From the NCBI GenBank assembly GCA_019694875.1, contig JAIBBC010000003.1, forward strand, positions 922,469 through 986,468: a stretch of DNA of 64,000 nucleotides, given 5' to 3'. The position numbers and the translations under genes are program-made. The notes beneath the pieces were generated by a model. That model ran no database searches. It was not told where the DNA came from and worked only from the letters and a program-made list of their open reading frames with translations. Source of the DNA: Cyclobacteriaceae bacterium. GTDB lineage: Bacteria > Bacteroidota > Bacteroidia > Cytophagales > Cyclobacteriaceae. Shown here one piece after another: positions 43,260 to 52,428 of this stretch (positions within the stretch are counted from its first letter, which is position 1; the number at the start of each line of letters is the position of its first letter).

Positions 43260-44792
43260 ATGAAAAAGCTTTTGTTCTTCTTTACTCTGGTTATACCGTT
43301 TTGCATAGCCGCTCAAACCAAACCAGGCTACTCGATTGATTTCAAAATCAACGGGTTGAAAGACACCACGGTATACCTTGGCTACTACTTTGCCGAGCAG
43401 GCGTACGTCCGCGACACTGCAAGGTCCAACAGCAAAGGTGAGTTTTCATTCAATGGTAAACGTGCGTTACCGGAAGGCCCCTATTTTTTGATTCTGAACA
43501 GAACGCCCTCAATCGAGATCATGGTCGGAACGAACCAGCACTTCGGGGTGGAACTGGACACAGCGGCACTCCGCAAGCCAGTGGGCAACGTTCGGTTTAA
43601 AAACGATATCGATAATACACTCTATTATGAGAACCTAGCGCATAACGCCGAGCTGAGCAAGAAAGCAGAGCCGCATGTGAAGATCGTGAAAGACAGTACG
43701 CTGACGGACGAAGCGAAAAAGAAGGAAGCCCGCGAAGCGTTGAAAAAAATCGGAGAAGAAGCACAGCGCTATCAGGATAAAATTATTCAGGAACATCCGA
43801 ACACAATGACTGCGCGGCTGTTCAAAACAACCAAACAAGTAAATGTACCCGATCCGCCCACGCGGGCTGACGGAAGCATTGATTCACTCTTTCAGCTAAA
43901 ATACTATCGTGAACATTACTTCGATTATTTCGATTTGGCTGATGATGCGCTCACCCGGACCCGTGAACAAATTTATAAGAATAAAGTGAACGAGTACCTC
44001 GACAAGCTCTACACGCAGCATCCCGATACCATCACTCAGGCCATTACAAAACTCGTAGCCAAGGCAAAGCGGAATCCGGAAACCTATAAGTTCATGCTGT
44101 GGTTGCTCACCAGCAAATACGCAACGCCCGAATATATGGGAATGGATGAAGTATTTGTGTGGCTCTATTACACCTACTACGTTTCAGGCGAGATGGACTA
44201 TTGGGCGAATGACAAGTATAAAAAGAGTTTAAAAGACTTAGCCGAGGGTTACTGCAAAAGTCTGATTGGGAAAACCGGGCCAAACCTGATGATGCAGGAC
44301 GAGAACTTTCAACCCCGCTCGCTGTACGACATCAAAGCCAAGTACACGGTTATTTACATTTACGATCCGGGTTGTCCGAGTTGTAAAAAGGAAACACCCG
44401 TACTCGTTAACTTCTATAATAAGAACAAGCTCAAGCTGAATGTTGAAGTGTTTGCAGTTAGTATTGACACCTCGATGGCTGACATGCGGAAATACATTAA
44501 AGACATGGGCATGAAGTGGATTAACGTAAACGGCCCCCGCACATACCTGAAGGTAACGTACCGCGATCAGTACGATGCACCGTCAACCCCTACGATCTAC
44601 CTGCTGGATTCGAACCATAAGATCATTGCCAAGAAACTGCCGGCCGCCAAGCTGGAAGATTTTATCATCAACTACGAGAAAATGATGAAGCGACTTGCTG
44701 CAAATCCGAAGAAACAGCCCGAACGGGTTCCATTCGATTGCGGTAAATTGAATGAAAAACCGCCTGTTACGCCTAAAACCGGAACAAAATAA
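43260..44792 (+). CDS. Exported TlpA/thioredoxin-like protein with DUF4369 and DUF5106 regions
   Basis: This 510-residue protein begins at ATG 43260 with a signal peptide (LLFFFTLVIPFCIAAQ); the frame upstream is open but would bury the signal. An N-terminal DUF4369-like strand region (FKINGLKDTTVYLGYYFAEQAYV) is followed by a helical DUF5106-like middle and a C-terminal thioredoxin fold with the redox motif CPSC at 372-375 and the cis-Pro strand STPTIYLLD. It is predicted to act as a periplasmic thiol-disulfide oxidoreductase. The tail of about 40 residues is basic and Pro-rich. Confidence 0.88.
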   Translation: MKKLLFFFTLVIPFCIAAQTKPGYSIDFKINGLKDTTVYLGYYFAEQAYVRDTARSNSKGEFSFNGKRALPEGPYFLILNRTPSIEIMVGTNQHFGVELDTAALRKPVGNVRFKNDIDNTLYYENLAHNAELSKKAEPHVKIVKDSTLTDEAKKKEAREALKKIGEEAQRYQDKIIQEHPNTMTARLFKTTKQVNVPDPPTRADGSIDSLFQLKYYREHYFDYFDLADDALTRTREQIYKNKVNEYLDKLYTQHPDTITQAITKLVAKAKRNPETYKFMLWLLTSKYATPEYMGMDEVFVWLYYTYYVSGEMDYWANDKYKKSLKDLAEGYCKSLIGKTGPNLMMQDENFQPRSLYDIKAKYTVIYIYDPGCPSCKKETPVLVNFYNKNKLKLNVEVFAVSIDTSMADMRKYIKDMGMKWINVNGPRTYLKVTYRDQYDAPSTPTIYLLDSNHKIIAKKLPAAKLEDFIINYEKMMKRLAANPKKQPERVPFDCGKLNEKPPVTPKTGTK

Positions 44793-44928
44793 TTCCCGGT
44801 TCAAGACGCTGAATCGACAAAACATACCCGGATAAAGACCTTTTGTAACATTTTTCAACTTTTTTGAGTCTTACGTGCAACTATTCGGGCATATTGGAGT
44901 ATCTACTGTATTATAAACCAGCTGTGAA

Positions 44929-45399
44929 ATGGCATTATTCGACAAATTGTTAGGGAAGAACAAAAAGAAGGAGCTGAAGGCGAAATGCCCGATCACAAAA
45001 GAGAACATTGAGCATGGTTTCGGATACATGTTAACTACTGCACAGATTGTTTCTTCCAGGAAATTCTGGGATATGGTGATGACCGAACCGGAAACTCTCT
45101 CATACACGGTATCTCATTTCAAGAATCAGCAGAGCGGCACACAGATGCGCAGCTTGATTTTCGAAAAACACAGCTCGGTTGATAAGGCCTGGATGATTTC
45201 CGACAGCTGCATCAATTTGTTTGATGTAGATAAAGCAGAAGCCCGTGCCGATGCGAGACGCTGGTGGGAAAGTGAAGGGCTGTACACCCCTTCGGAAGCA
45301 GGCAAAGCGGAAGAAAAAATGGATTCATCCATTTTCAAAGCATTAAAAGAATACGCAGTGCTGGAAGCCGGCCGCAGCCGGGTTGCCGCAGCACTTTAA
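44929..45399 (+). CDS. Conserved-looking protein of 156 residues, function unknown
   Basis: A soluble protein with a Lys-rich N-terminus (LLGKNKKKELKAKCPITKENI), a central region with aromatic and charged residues and a helical C-terminus. The string KCPITKENIEHGFGYMLTT might bind metal or a cofactor, but there is only one Cys pair across the protein (Cys20, Cys94). No signal peptide or membrane segment. A clear rho-independent terminator follows, which supports it as a real monocistronic gene. Confidence 0.65.
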   Translation: MALFDKLLGKNKKKELKAKCPITKENIEHGFGYMLTTAQIVSSRKFWDMVMTEPETLSYTVSHFKNQQSGTQMRSLIFEKHSSVDKAWMISDSCINLFDVDKAEARADARRWWESEGLYTPSEAGKAEEKMDSSIFKALKEYAVLEAGRSRVAAAL

Positions 45400-45435
45400 A
45401 GATAGTTTAGTTACAGGTTTAGGTTTAGGTAAAAG

Positions 45436-45468
45436 AAACCCTTTCCGTTTACACGGAAGGGGTTTTTT
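45436..45468 (+). terminator. Rho-independent terminator
   Basis: A 13-bp stem, 45436-45448 with 45453-45465 (one T-G wobble), and a 4-base loop are followed by a run of T at 45463-45468. It ends the 44929-45399 gene. Confidence 0.85.
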
Positions 45469-45501
45469 GTTTGCGTAAAATGTTACGCCTTATCAAAAGT
45501 T

Positions 45502-46476
45502 CTAATTATTCCTTTCGATCGTAAACTTCACAAGCTGTTCGAGTGACGTGCGGTAGTGTGACTCCGGGAAAGTTTGCAGCAATGCCATCGCCTCTGTGTG
45601 AAAACGGTTCATCACCGCCAGCGCATATTCAATGCCGCCCGACTTCTTTACAAATTCAATTACCTCACGGACTTTTTTCGGTTTTTCACTTTCGTTTTTC
45701 ACAATGCGGATGATTCCGCGCTTCTCACTCCACGAAGCTTTCGATAATGCATAGATCAGCGGAAGCGTCATTTTCTTTTCCTTGATATCGATGCCAACCG
45801 GTTTCCCGATCTCATCCTCACCATAGTCGAACAAATCGTCTTTTATCTGGAAGGCCATACCGATCTTCTCCCCGAACAGCCGCATCTTTTCAATCAACTC
45901 TTCCGTGGCACCCGATGAGCTCGCTCCCACCGCACAACAAGCCGCAATAAGCGATGCTGTTTTTTGACGGATAATCTCAAAGTAAACCTCCTCGGTAATG
46001 TCAAGCTGGCGCGCCTTCTCCATTTGCAGCAACTCGCCTTCGCTGATTTCCTTTACAGCTTTCGATACGATGGTCAGCAATTCAAATTCTTTGTTTTCCA
46101 CCGACAGGATTAATCCCCGCGACAACAAAAAATCACCTACCAGCACGGCTACTTTATTTTTCCAAAGGGCATTGATGGAGAAAAATCCCCTGCGATAGTT
46201 GGCATCGTCTACCACATCATCGTGCACCAGGGTAGCCGTGTGAAGCAGTTCAATTAACGCAGCTCCACGGTAGGTCGATTCGGTTATCTTCCCGCTCGCG
46301 CCTGCGCTCAAAAAAACAAACATGGGCCGCATCTGCTTGCCCTTCCGTTTTACGATATAGTTCATCACCCGGTCGAGCAACAGAATCCGTGTTTTCATCG
46401 AATCGCGGAACTTGTGCTCAAACTCCGCCATTTCATGGGCGATGGGAGTTTTGATGTCCTCTAACCGTAAAGCCAT
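45502..46476 (-). CDS. Polyprenyl diphosphate synthase
   Basis: This 324-residue trans-isoprenyl diphosphate synthase has the first Asp-rich motif VHDDVVDDANYRRG (Asp86, Asp87, Asp90) and the second QIKDDLFDYGED (Asp213, Asp214, Asp217). It probably elongates prenyl diphosphate to the side chain of menaquinone (octaprenyl/heptaprenyl type); chain length is not readable. The start ATG 46476 is preferred; an in-frame start at 46509 would add 11 uncharged residues. Confidence 0.92.
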   Translation of the reverse strand: MALRLEDIKTPIAHEMAEFEHKFRDSMKTRILLLDRVMNYIVKRKGKQMRPMFVFLSAGASGKITESTYRGAALIELLHTATLVHDDVVDDANYRRGFFSINALWKNKVAVLVGDFLLSRGLILSVENKEFELLTIVSKAVKEISEGELLQMEKARQLDITEEVYFEIIRQKTASLIAACCAVGASSSGATEELIEKMRLFGEKIGMAFQIKDDLFDYGEDEIGKPVGIDIKEKKMTLPLIYALSKASWSEKRGIIRIVKNESEKPKKVREVIEFVKKSGGIEYALAVMNRFHTEAMALLQTFPESHYRTSLEQLVKFTIERNN

Positions 46477-46568
46477 GCCCAATAATACAACCACCGGGCA
46501 GGCTTTCAAAATATGAAATTTGAAGTCCCCGTAAGGTTAAATCGGGTTAACCCAGTATATTGGAAGCT

Positions 46569-47417
46569 ATGTTCGGTTTAATGCCAGGAAGTATTTGGGA
46601 ATCAGTTGTGTTTGCACTCGTGGTGCTGGCGGTGGCCATGATTATTTCCCGTATTCTGAAGTTTGTTATCGACCGTTTTGTTAAAACTGCTGCGCTCAAA
46701 TTAAAGGTCGATCATACCCGCTACAAATTCTTTAAAAACGCCACTGACTTTGTCATTTACCTTATCGCGACTGTCGTTATTTTCCGGTCGATCCCTTCGC
46801 TGCGCACTTATGGGAATACACTGTTGGCCAGTGCGGGCGTACTGGCCGCCATTGTCGGCTTTGCCTCACAGTCGGCATTCTCGAATATTATCAGCGGAAT
46901 TTTCCTGGTCATCTTCCGGCCGTTCAGTGTAGGCGACCGCGTTCAGATCGGCCAGCTTTACACGGGCGATGTGGAAGACATCACCTTGCGGCATACCGTT
47001 ATCCGGAATTTTGAAAACCGTTTGATTGTGATCCCGAACAGCGTGATTAACAACGAAACCATCATTAACTCAACCCTGCAGTACGAAAACGTATGCGTGT
47101 TCGTTGAGCTTACCATTGCCTTTAATTCGGATACGGATAAAGCAATCAACATTATTCGCCAGGAAGCAGAAAATCATCCTGAAACCATGGATAACCGCAC
47201 CGAAGAAGATAAAGAAAAAGGCGAACCAAAAGTGAGTGTGCGGGTGATCAATCTTACCGAATTTGGTCAGCAAATTCGTGCGTACGTTTGGGCTAAAGAT
47301 CCAAGCAGCGGATTCAATATTAAAACGGATTTATTTCGCTCGATAAAAAAACAATTTGATGCACAGGGAATTGAAATCCCGTATCGCACGGTGTACATGA
47401 AAGAACTTCCGGTATGA
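46569..47417 (+). CDS. Small-conductance mechanosensitive channel (MscS family)
   Basis: This 282-residue protein has three membrane segments, the pore-lining helix with Gly/Ala pattern (LLASAGVLAAIVGFASQSAFSNIISGIFLVIFRP) and the MscS beta domain (VGDRVQIGQLYTGDVEDITLRHTVI, then IPNSVINNETIIN). It should gate by membrane tension. An in-frame TTG at 46560 lies before the ATG. Its stop overlaps the corA start by 4 bp (ATGA), so the two are coupled. Confidence 0.93.
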   Translation: MFGLMPGSIWESVVFALVVLAVAMIISRILKFVIDRFVKTAALKLKVDHTRYKFFKNATDFVIYLIATVVIFRSIPSLRTYGNTLLASAGVLAAIVGFASQSAFSNIISGIFLVIFRPFSVGDRVQIGQLYTGDVEDITLRHTVIRNFENRLIVIPNSVINNETIINSTLQYENVCVFVELTIAFNSDTDKAINIIRQEAENHPETMDNRTEEDKEKGEPKVSVRVINLTEFGQQIRAYVWAKDPSSGFNIKTDLFRSIKKQFDAQGIEIPYRTVYMKELPV

Positions 47418-48424
47418 AATTAATTCACGAGGAAACAAGCGCTGACAACAAGGTTATTCTCGAGCTCATCTCGTTTGACCGCGAGACCTACGAGCGTACC
47501 GATAACATCATGATTGATGACTTGCTGCGGAAAATAGACCGACACAAGGTTAACTGGATTAACATGGATGGTATGGGCGACCTGACCATTGTGGAAAAAT
47601 TACAAGCTCACTTTTGTTTTGATGCGCTTACGCTGGATGACGTAATCAACGATCAGCGCCCGAAAGCCGAAGAGTATGATGATTACCTGTTCTTCACGCT
47701 GAAGATGCTGTATCGCATCGAAGGTGACAAGATCGACTATGAACAAATCAGCTTTATTCTCGGAACAAATTACCTGATTTCATTCCAGGAAAAAGAAGGC
47801 GATCTGTTTGACGGATTCCGCGAGCGAATCCGGCTTGATCAGGGAAAAGTACGAAGAATGCATGCCGATTACCTCATGTACCGGCTGATCGATATTATCG
47901 TTGATAATTACTACACTGTGCTTGACAACATCGGCACTAAAATCGATGAAATCGAGGACTGCATTTATTCCGATTCTGCCGAGGAAGCATTCAAGAAAAT
48001 CCAGGCAATCAAGAAAGAAATTATTTTTCTGCGCAAAGCCGTTTACCCATTACGCGAAGCTTTGAGTAAAGTGAGCAAAGGAGAAACCAGTTTTGTGCAC
48101 GAAGAAACACTGCGTTATTTTTCTGACGTGTACGATCACACTGTACACGTAATCGACTCACTGGAAACCTACAAAGACCTCACCTCAAGCCTGCTGGATA
48201 TTCACATGAACACGATGAATAACCGCATGAACGAAGTAATGAAGCTGTTAACGATCATCACCACGATATTCATTCCGCTGTCATTTATCTCCGGCCTGTA
48301 TGGAATGAACTTTGAATTTATGCCGGAGTTGCATTCGAAGTGGGGATATCCGGCCGTACTGATCTTCATGGCGCTGGTGAGTGCCGGGATGATCTTTTAC
48401 TTCAAACGAAAGAAGTGGTTTTAG
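47414..48424 (+). CDS. corA: CorA-type magnesium/cobalt transporter
   Basis: This 336-residue protein has a long cytoplasmic N-terminal domain and two C-terminal membrane helices with the signature YGMN (GMN at 297-299), followed by FEFMPEL and a basic end RKKWF. It transports divalent cations, mostly Mg2+. It is translationally coupled to the MscS gene and ends with 4 bp of overlap with the convergent CNNM-type gene, also tied to Mg2+ homeostasis. Confidence 0.95.
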   Translation: MKLIHEETSADNKVILELISFDRETYERTDNIMIDDLLRKIDRHKVNWINMDGMGDLTIVEKLQAHFCFDALTLDDVINDQRPKAEEYDDYLFFTLKMLYRIEGDKIDYEQISFILGTNYLISFQEKEGDLFDGFRERIRLDQGKVRRMHADYLMYRLIDIIVDNYYTVLDNIGTKIDEIEDCIYSDSAEEAFKKIQAIKKEIIFLRKAVYPLREALSKVSKGETSFVHEETLRYFSDVYDHTVHVIDSLETYKDLTSSLLDIHMNTMNNRMNEVMKLLTIITTIFIPLSFISGLYGMNFEFMPELHSKWGYPAVLIFMALVSAGMIFYFKRKKWF

Positions 48425-49728
48425 GAATTATCCGGAGCCTCCTCGAGCTTGATCTCCACCAGCTCGGGAATCGTTTTAACCAACCGCAATATTTTGATCT
48501 TGTAGTTGTGCAGCGTAAACTCCTCGCCTTCGCGTAACGAAGCCCGATTGAATGTAATCAGCCCTGCCAGCGTTTCATATTCATCTGATTCCGGAAACGG
48601 AACAGGAATGAGCTTGTTAATATCGTACACGGGCGATTGCGCCAGCACCTGGAATACCTGTTTATCGATAGCGGTTACAATCTGTGCTTCGTGATCGTGC
48701 TCGTCCTGAATGTCACCCACCAGTTCTTCCAGAATATCTTCCAGCGTAACCAAACCGATAGTTCCGCCAAATTCACTCACCACAATCGCCATCTGGATCT
48801 TCTTCTTCTGGAAATCGCGCAGCAGCGCATCGATCGGCATCGTTTCGGGAACGTACTGAACCGGGCGCATCACATCGCGCAGGGTTTGCGTTTTGCTGCC
48901 CTGCTCGTTCGTTACGTATGCTCGGATAATATCTTTTGCAAATACAACGCCCACGATTTCATCAAGTGAAATTTCATACAACGGGTAACGGGAGTAGCCT
49001 TCTTTCAATACGATGTCCATCGCCTCCCGAACCGTAACTTCCGACTTGATTGCACTGATTTTCATCCGCGGAACCATCACCTGCCGCACAACGCGATCGT
49101 CAAAATCAAAAACGTTCTGGATGAGTTCACGCTCGGAAGGTTCAATCGCTCCGCCCTCTTCGCTTTCGGCAATAATCAATCTAAGCTCGTCTTCGGAGTG
49201 TATCTCCTGCTCTCCCATCGGCTTGATGCCAAACAAGCGAAGGAACAGGTTAGCCATACCGTTCAGCAACCAGATAAACGGACGGAACACAAAATAAAAA
49301 ACCTGCAGCGCAATTGAAACGCGCATTGATGTTGATGTAGGGAAGCGAATTGCCAATGTTTTAGGAGCAAGCTCGCCAAATACAATGTGCATTACGGTTA
49401 GCACGGTAAAGGCTACCGGCACGGCAATGCCATGTGCAACACTTTCACTCAATTCAAAACCCAGGGAGTTAACGGCATTTAGGATAATTTTTGAGACTAC
49501 ATCTTCACCAACCCAACCCAAGGCAAGGCTGGCCAATGTAATTCCAAGCTGGGTTGCTGCCAGGTAACCATCGAGGTGATCGATGATATGAAGTGTCCAT
49601 TTCTTCGACAGACTTTTCTTTTCCAGGGCAATCTGAGACGCGCGCACCTTTACAATGGCGAACTCAGCTGCTACGAAAAAACCATTTGCCAGAACGAGGA
49701 GAATTGTGAGAATTATCTCAAAAGCCAT
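48421..49728 (-). CDS. CNNM/TlyC-type transporter-like protein with CBS pair and CorC_HlyC domain
   Basis: This 435-residue protein has a DUF21/CNNM transmembrane region (ILTILLVLANGFFVAAEFAIVK at the start), two CBS domains (about 200-320, VMVPRMKI and FAKDIIRAY) and the C-terminal CorC_HlyC FAD-like domain. Family members are called hemolysins but act in Mg2+ export or ion homeostasis. It is convergent with corA with a 4-bp overlap. Confidence 0.9.
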   Translation of the reverse strand: MAFEIILTILLVLANGFFVAAEFAIVKVRASQIALEKKSLSKKWTLHIIDHLDGYLAATQLGITLASLALGWVGEDVVSKIILNAVNSLGFELSESVAHGIAVPVAFTVLTVMHIVFGELAPKTLAIRFPTSTSMRVSIALQVFYFVFRPFIWLLNGMANLFLRLFGIKPMGEQEIHSEDELRLIIAESEEGGAIEPSERELIQNVFDFDDRVVRQVMVPRMKISAIKSEVTVREAMDIVLKEGYSRYPLYEISLDEIVGVVFAKDIIRAYVTNEQGSKTQTLRDVMRPVQYVPETMPIDALLRDFQKKKIQMAIVVSEFGGTIGLVTLEDILEELVGDIQDEHDHEAQIVTAIDKQVFQVLAQSPVYDINKLIPVPFPESDEYETLAGLITFNRASLREGEEFTLHNYKIKILRLVKTIPELVEIKLEEAPDNS

Positions 49729-49859
49729 GGGCTGATTTAAGCCCGTAAAGATAAAATAAGTAGCGGGATTCAGGAAATTAGCTCGTTAAGCATGAAATCG
49801 CTTCGCTAAGTTGGTCAGTACGAGATTTTTAGTGGTCGTGTTTATTAACACAGAAACAA

Positions 49860-49884
49860 AAAAGCCGGTAAAAAACCGGCTTTT
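49860..49884 (-). terminator. Rho-independent terminator of the coiled-coil lipoprotein gene
   Basis: AAAAGCCGGT (49860-49869) and ACCGGCTTTT (49875-49884) form a 10-bp stem with a 5-base loop. Read on the minus strand it is followed by a further T run, 23 bp past the stop of the 49907-50653 gene. Confidence 0.8.
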
Positions 49885-49906
49885 GAACGCAATGAGTTAT
49901 TGCTAA

Positions 49907-50653
49907 TTAAAGGCGTTTCTCCAGTTCATCAATCTTTGCTTTTGCCTCCTCTTTGCCGAGCGATAATGCCTTTTTGTAGAGGTCTATTGCCTGCCGGATA
50001 GATGCTTTTTTCTTTTTCGGAGCAAGCTTGGTGCGGTTAGCTGTTTCTTCTACCGCCTGTGCCTGTTTGAAGTATGCTTCAGCTTCTGAAATTTTCTGAT
50101 TCAGGATCATTTCCTGGATTTTGTTTTCAGAGTTCGCCAGTTCTTCATCCTTCATACGAATTTCATCCTCTTTGGAAGTGAGTTCTTCCTCCTGCAAACG
50201 GATGGTTTCACTCAGGTTTTGATTTTCATTGCGTGCGCGTTCTGCTTCTTCCTGCAATAAGATGATCTCCTGAGACTTGGTAACCAATTCAGCTTTCAGC
50301 TTCTTGATCATTGAAGAGAACGAGTTAACCGTACCCTTTGATTTCTTTAACTGAGCCTCCAGGTCGGAAATTTTATCTTCCGTTTCCCGAACATAATTGT
50401 TCAGGTCTTTCATACGTGCAGTGTAATCATCGTATGTTGTTCCCTCTACCATATTCACGCGAAGCAACTGACGGTTGGCATCGATGGAGTCCATCAGGGT
50501 TCCAACATCCTGAAGGGTTTGTGCCATGCGCTGCGATGTTTGCAGCTCGTTGCGAAGTGAGTCCACTTCCGATTTTAACTTGGCTTTTTCCTGATTATCA
50601 CAAGCCATCAGCAAAGCTGCCATGGCAAATGCGGGTACTAGTTTGCGTAACAT
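49907..50653 (-). CDS. Coiled-coil lipoprotein of unknown function
   Basis: This 248-residue protein has a lipoprotein signal (FAMAALLMACDN, lipid on Cys18) and then an almost uninterrupted coiled coil from residue 20 to about 190 rich in Glu, Lys and Gln, with DNQEKAKLKSEVDSLRNEL at the start. The C-terminal 50 residues (KKKKASIRQAIDLYKKALSLGKEEAKAKIDELEKRL) resemble a single TPR-like helix pair. It may be a periplasmic spacer or scaffold. A TAnnTTTG -7 element precedes it. Confidence 0.75.
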   Translation of the reverse strand: MLRKLVPAFAMAALLMACDNQEKAKLKSEVDSLRNELQTSQRMAQTLQDVGTLMDSIDANRQLLRVNMVEGTTYDDYTARMKDLNNYVRETEDKISDLEAQLKKSKGTVNSFSSMIKKLKAELVTKSQEIILLQEEAERARNENQNLSETIRLQEEELTSKEDEIRMKDEELANSENKIQEMILNQKISEAEAYFKQAQAVEETANRTKLAPKKKKASIRQAIDLYKKALSLGKEEAKAKIDELEKRL

Positions 50654-51067
50654 CGTTTGAGGGTTAGTAGGACAAAGTTACAGGACTTTCTTCCTGAACC
50701 GTGCGGGCCCGAAGAATTTTTTTAACAAGGGTAAAGAAAACACACGAACTGGAAAAGTTCATTTCCGGTAAGGTAATGCAACTTCACTTTCACGGTTTCC
50801 ATGCCTTTACCGAGAAATGTCACGAACCATGATCGGAATTAACCTTACGTTCCCGGGCGAAGTCGTTTGTGTTTATTTGTTGAAAAGGTAGAACACAGTT
50901 TATTGTTGTGTAAACGATTCAAAGTGCGAAATATTTCTCTCCTGCAGCCGAACTGCCGATACGAGCGTTAGGTTGTCATTTGATCCATTGAGTATATTTT
51001 TATGCTAATCCTAAACACAACTAACTTACATCCGTATTATGAGTAGCACATCTTCTTATTCGTTCAC
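50654..51067. other. 413-bp intergenic region between divergent genes
   Basis: Holds the candidate minus-strand promoter at 50673-50680 and, on the other side, likely the promoter of the NDH-2 gene: a TTTG near 50978 and an AT-rich TATATTTT near 50994 are suggestive but not convincing. ACACA and TGTGT flank a central GTTTATTGT near 50892-50911, a possible operator. I see no gene in it. Confidence 0.3.
50673..50680 (-). promoter_or_regulatory. Candidate -7 element for the coiled-coil lipoprotein gene
   Basis: On the minus strand this reads TAACTTTG, an exact TAnnTTTG, about 20 bp before the ATG at 50653. A matching -33 is not evident. Confidence 0.4.
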
Positions 51068-52387
51068 ATGCAAAAGTTAGTAACAGGTCATACAGGTCTA
51101 ACCGATTCGGGAAGACCGAGAGTAATTATTATTGGTGGTGGTTTTGCCGGACTGGAAATTGCAAAAGCGTTGCGAGGCTTTGCCGGTGAAACTGTTTTAT
51201 TCGATCGGTACAATCATCATACCTTTCAACCCTTGCTTTACCAGGTTGCAAGTTCGGGGCTTGAAAGCAGTTCGATCATTTTTCCTTTCCGGAAACGATT
51301 TGCTAACCAAAATGACTTTTATTTCCGGTTAGGTGAAGTGACATCGATTCATCCAAACGATAACTGCATTGAAACTTCGATCGGAAGTGTCAAATATGAC
51401 TACCTCGTAATTGCCAGCGGTGCAACAACGAACTACTACGGCATGAAAGACGTGGAAGAGAATTCGCTTCCGCTGAAAAGTATTATCGATGCCATAAAAC
51501 TCAGAAATAAAATCATCCGCAATTTTGAAACTGCATTGCTGACAGACGATCCGGAATTGATGAACAGTTTGATGGACTTCGTAATTGTAGGTGGCGGGCC
51601 AACCGGTGTGGAACTGGCAGGCGCGTTGTCGGAGCTTAAGCGGCATGTTTTCCCACGCGATTACAAAGAACTCGATATGGATAAAATGGACATCCATCTT
51701 GTTGAATCGGGAAGCAGGCTGCTTGGTGGCATGTCTGAAATTGCTTCGCAAAAAGCACTCGAATATTTACAAAAAATGGGTGTACATGTTCACCTGAACA
51801 AAGCTGTTAAATCCTATAACGGTCATGAAGCCGTATTGAGCACCGGTGACAAACTCATCAGCAAAACCATGGTGTGGGCAGCCGGAGTTAAAGTGCAGGG
51901 TTTTCCCGGAATAAGTTCAGAAGTTATTGGGCGCGGGGGAAGAATTAAGGTTGATGAATTCAACCGCGTAAAGGGTTTCGAAAACATTTTTGCCATAGGC
52001 GATGCAGCAATTATGGAAGGCGGTGACCCGAAATTCCCGAACGGCCATCCAATGATGTCGCCCCCGGCTATGCAACAAGGCCAGTTACTCGCAGAGAACC
52101 TGAAGCGTACACAAAATAAACAACCGATGAAACCTTTCCGGTATAACGATAAGGGTTCAATGGCTACCGTTGGTCGCAACAAGGCCGTTGTCGACCTGAA
52201 TGTTTTCAAAGGCCAGGCGCGCTTCCAGGGCTTGTTCGCGTGGTTTCTCTGGATGTTCGTTCACCTGATCTCGCTGATCGGTTTCCGGAACAAGTTCTTT
52301 GTCTTCTTTAGCTGGATCTGGAGCTACTTCTCGTACGACAAGAGTAACCGCCTGATCATCAGTCGCAATAAAGAAGGCGTAAGCTAG
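51068..52387 (+). CDS. Type II NADH dehydrogenase-like flavoprotein (NDH-2)
   Basis: This 439-residue protein has an N-terminal FAD motif VIIIGGGFAGLEIAKAL, the NDH-2 string YNHHTFQPLLYQVASSGL, a second NAD-binding GGGPTGVELAGAL, FAIGDAAIMEGG near the FAD end and a C-terminal amphipathic region (LFAWFLWMFVHLISLIGFRNKF) that anchors it to the membrane. It would pass electrons from NADH to menaquinone without pumping ions. The SQR-like protein at 18389 is a distant relative. It is followed 41 bp later by kup. Confidence 0.9.
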   Translation: MQKLVTGHTGLTDSGRPRVIIIGGGFAGLEIAKALRGFAGETVLFDRYNHHTFQPLLYQVASSGLESSSIIFPFRKRFANQNDFYFRLGEVTSIHPNDNCIETSIGSVKYDYLVIASGATTNYYGMKDVEENSLPLKSIIDAIKLRNKIIRNFETALLTDDPELMNSLMDFVIVGGGPTGVELAGALSELKRHVFPRDYKELDMDKMDIHLVESGSRLLGGMSEIASQKALEYLQKMGVHVHLNKAVKSYNGHEAVLSTGDKLISKTMVWAAGVKVQGFPGISSEVIGRGGRIKVDEFNRVKGFENIFAIGDAAIMEGGDPKFPNGHPMMSPPAMQQGQLLAENLKRTQNKQPMKPFRYNDKGSMATVGRNKAVVDLNVFKGQARFQGLFAWFLWMFVHLISLIGFRNKFFVFFSWIWSYFSYDKSNRLIISRNKEGVS

Positions 52388-52428
52388 ATGGTGAGTTCAG
52401 GAATTTAGTACCTTGGCGCTTTCATTTC

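Noticed and set aside
51039-51080. 13-codon leader peptide overlapping the NDH-2 start
   Set aside because: Too short and without supporting features; an ATG in a 400-bp AT-rich gap is expected by chance.
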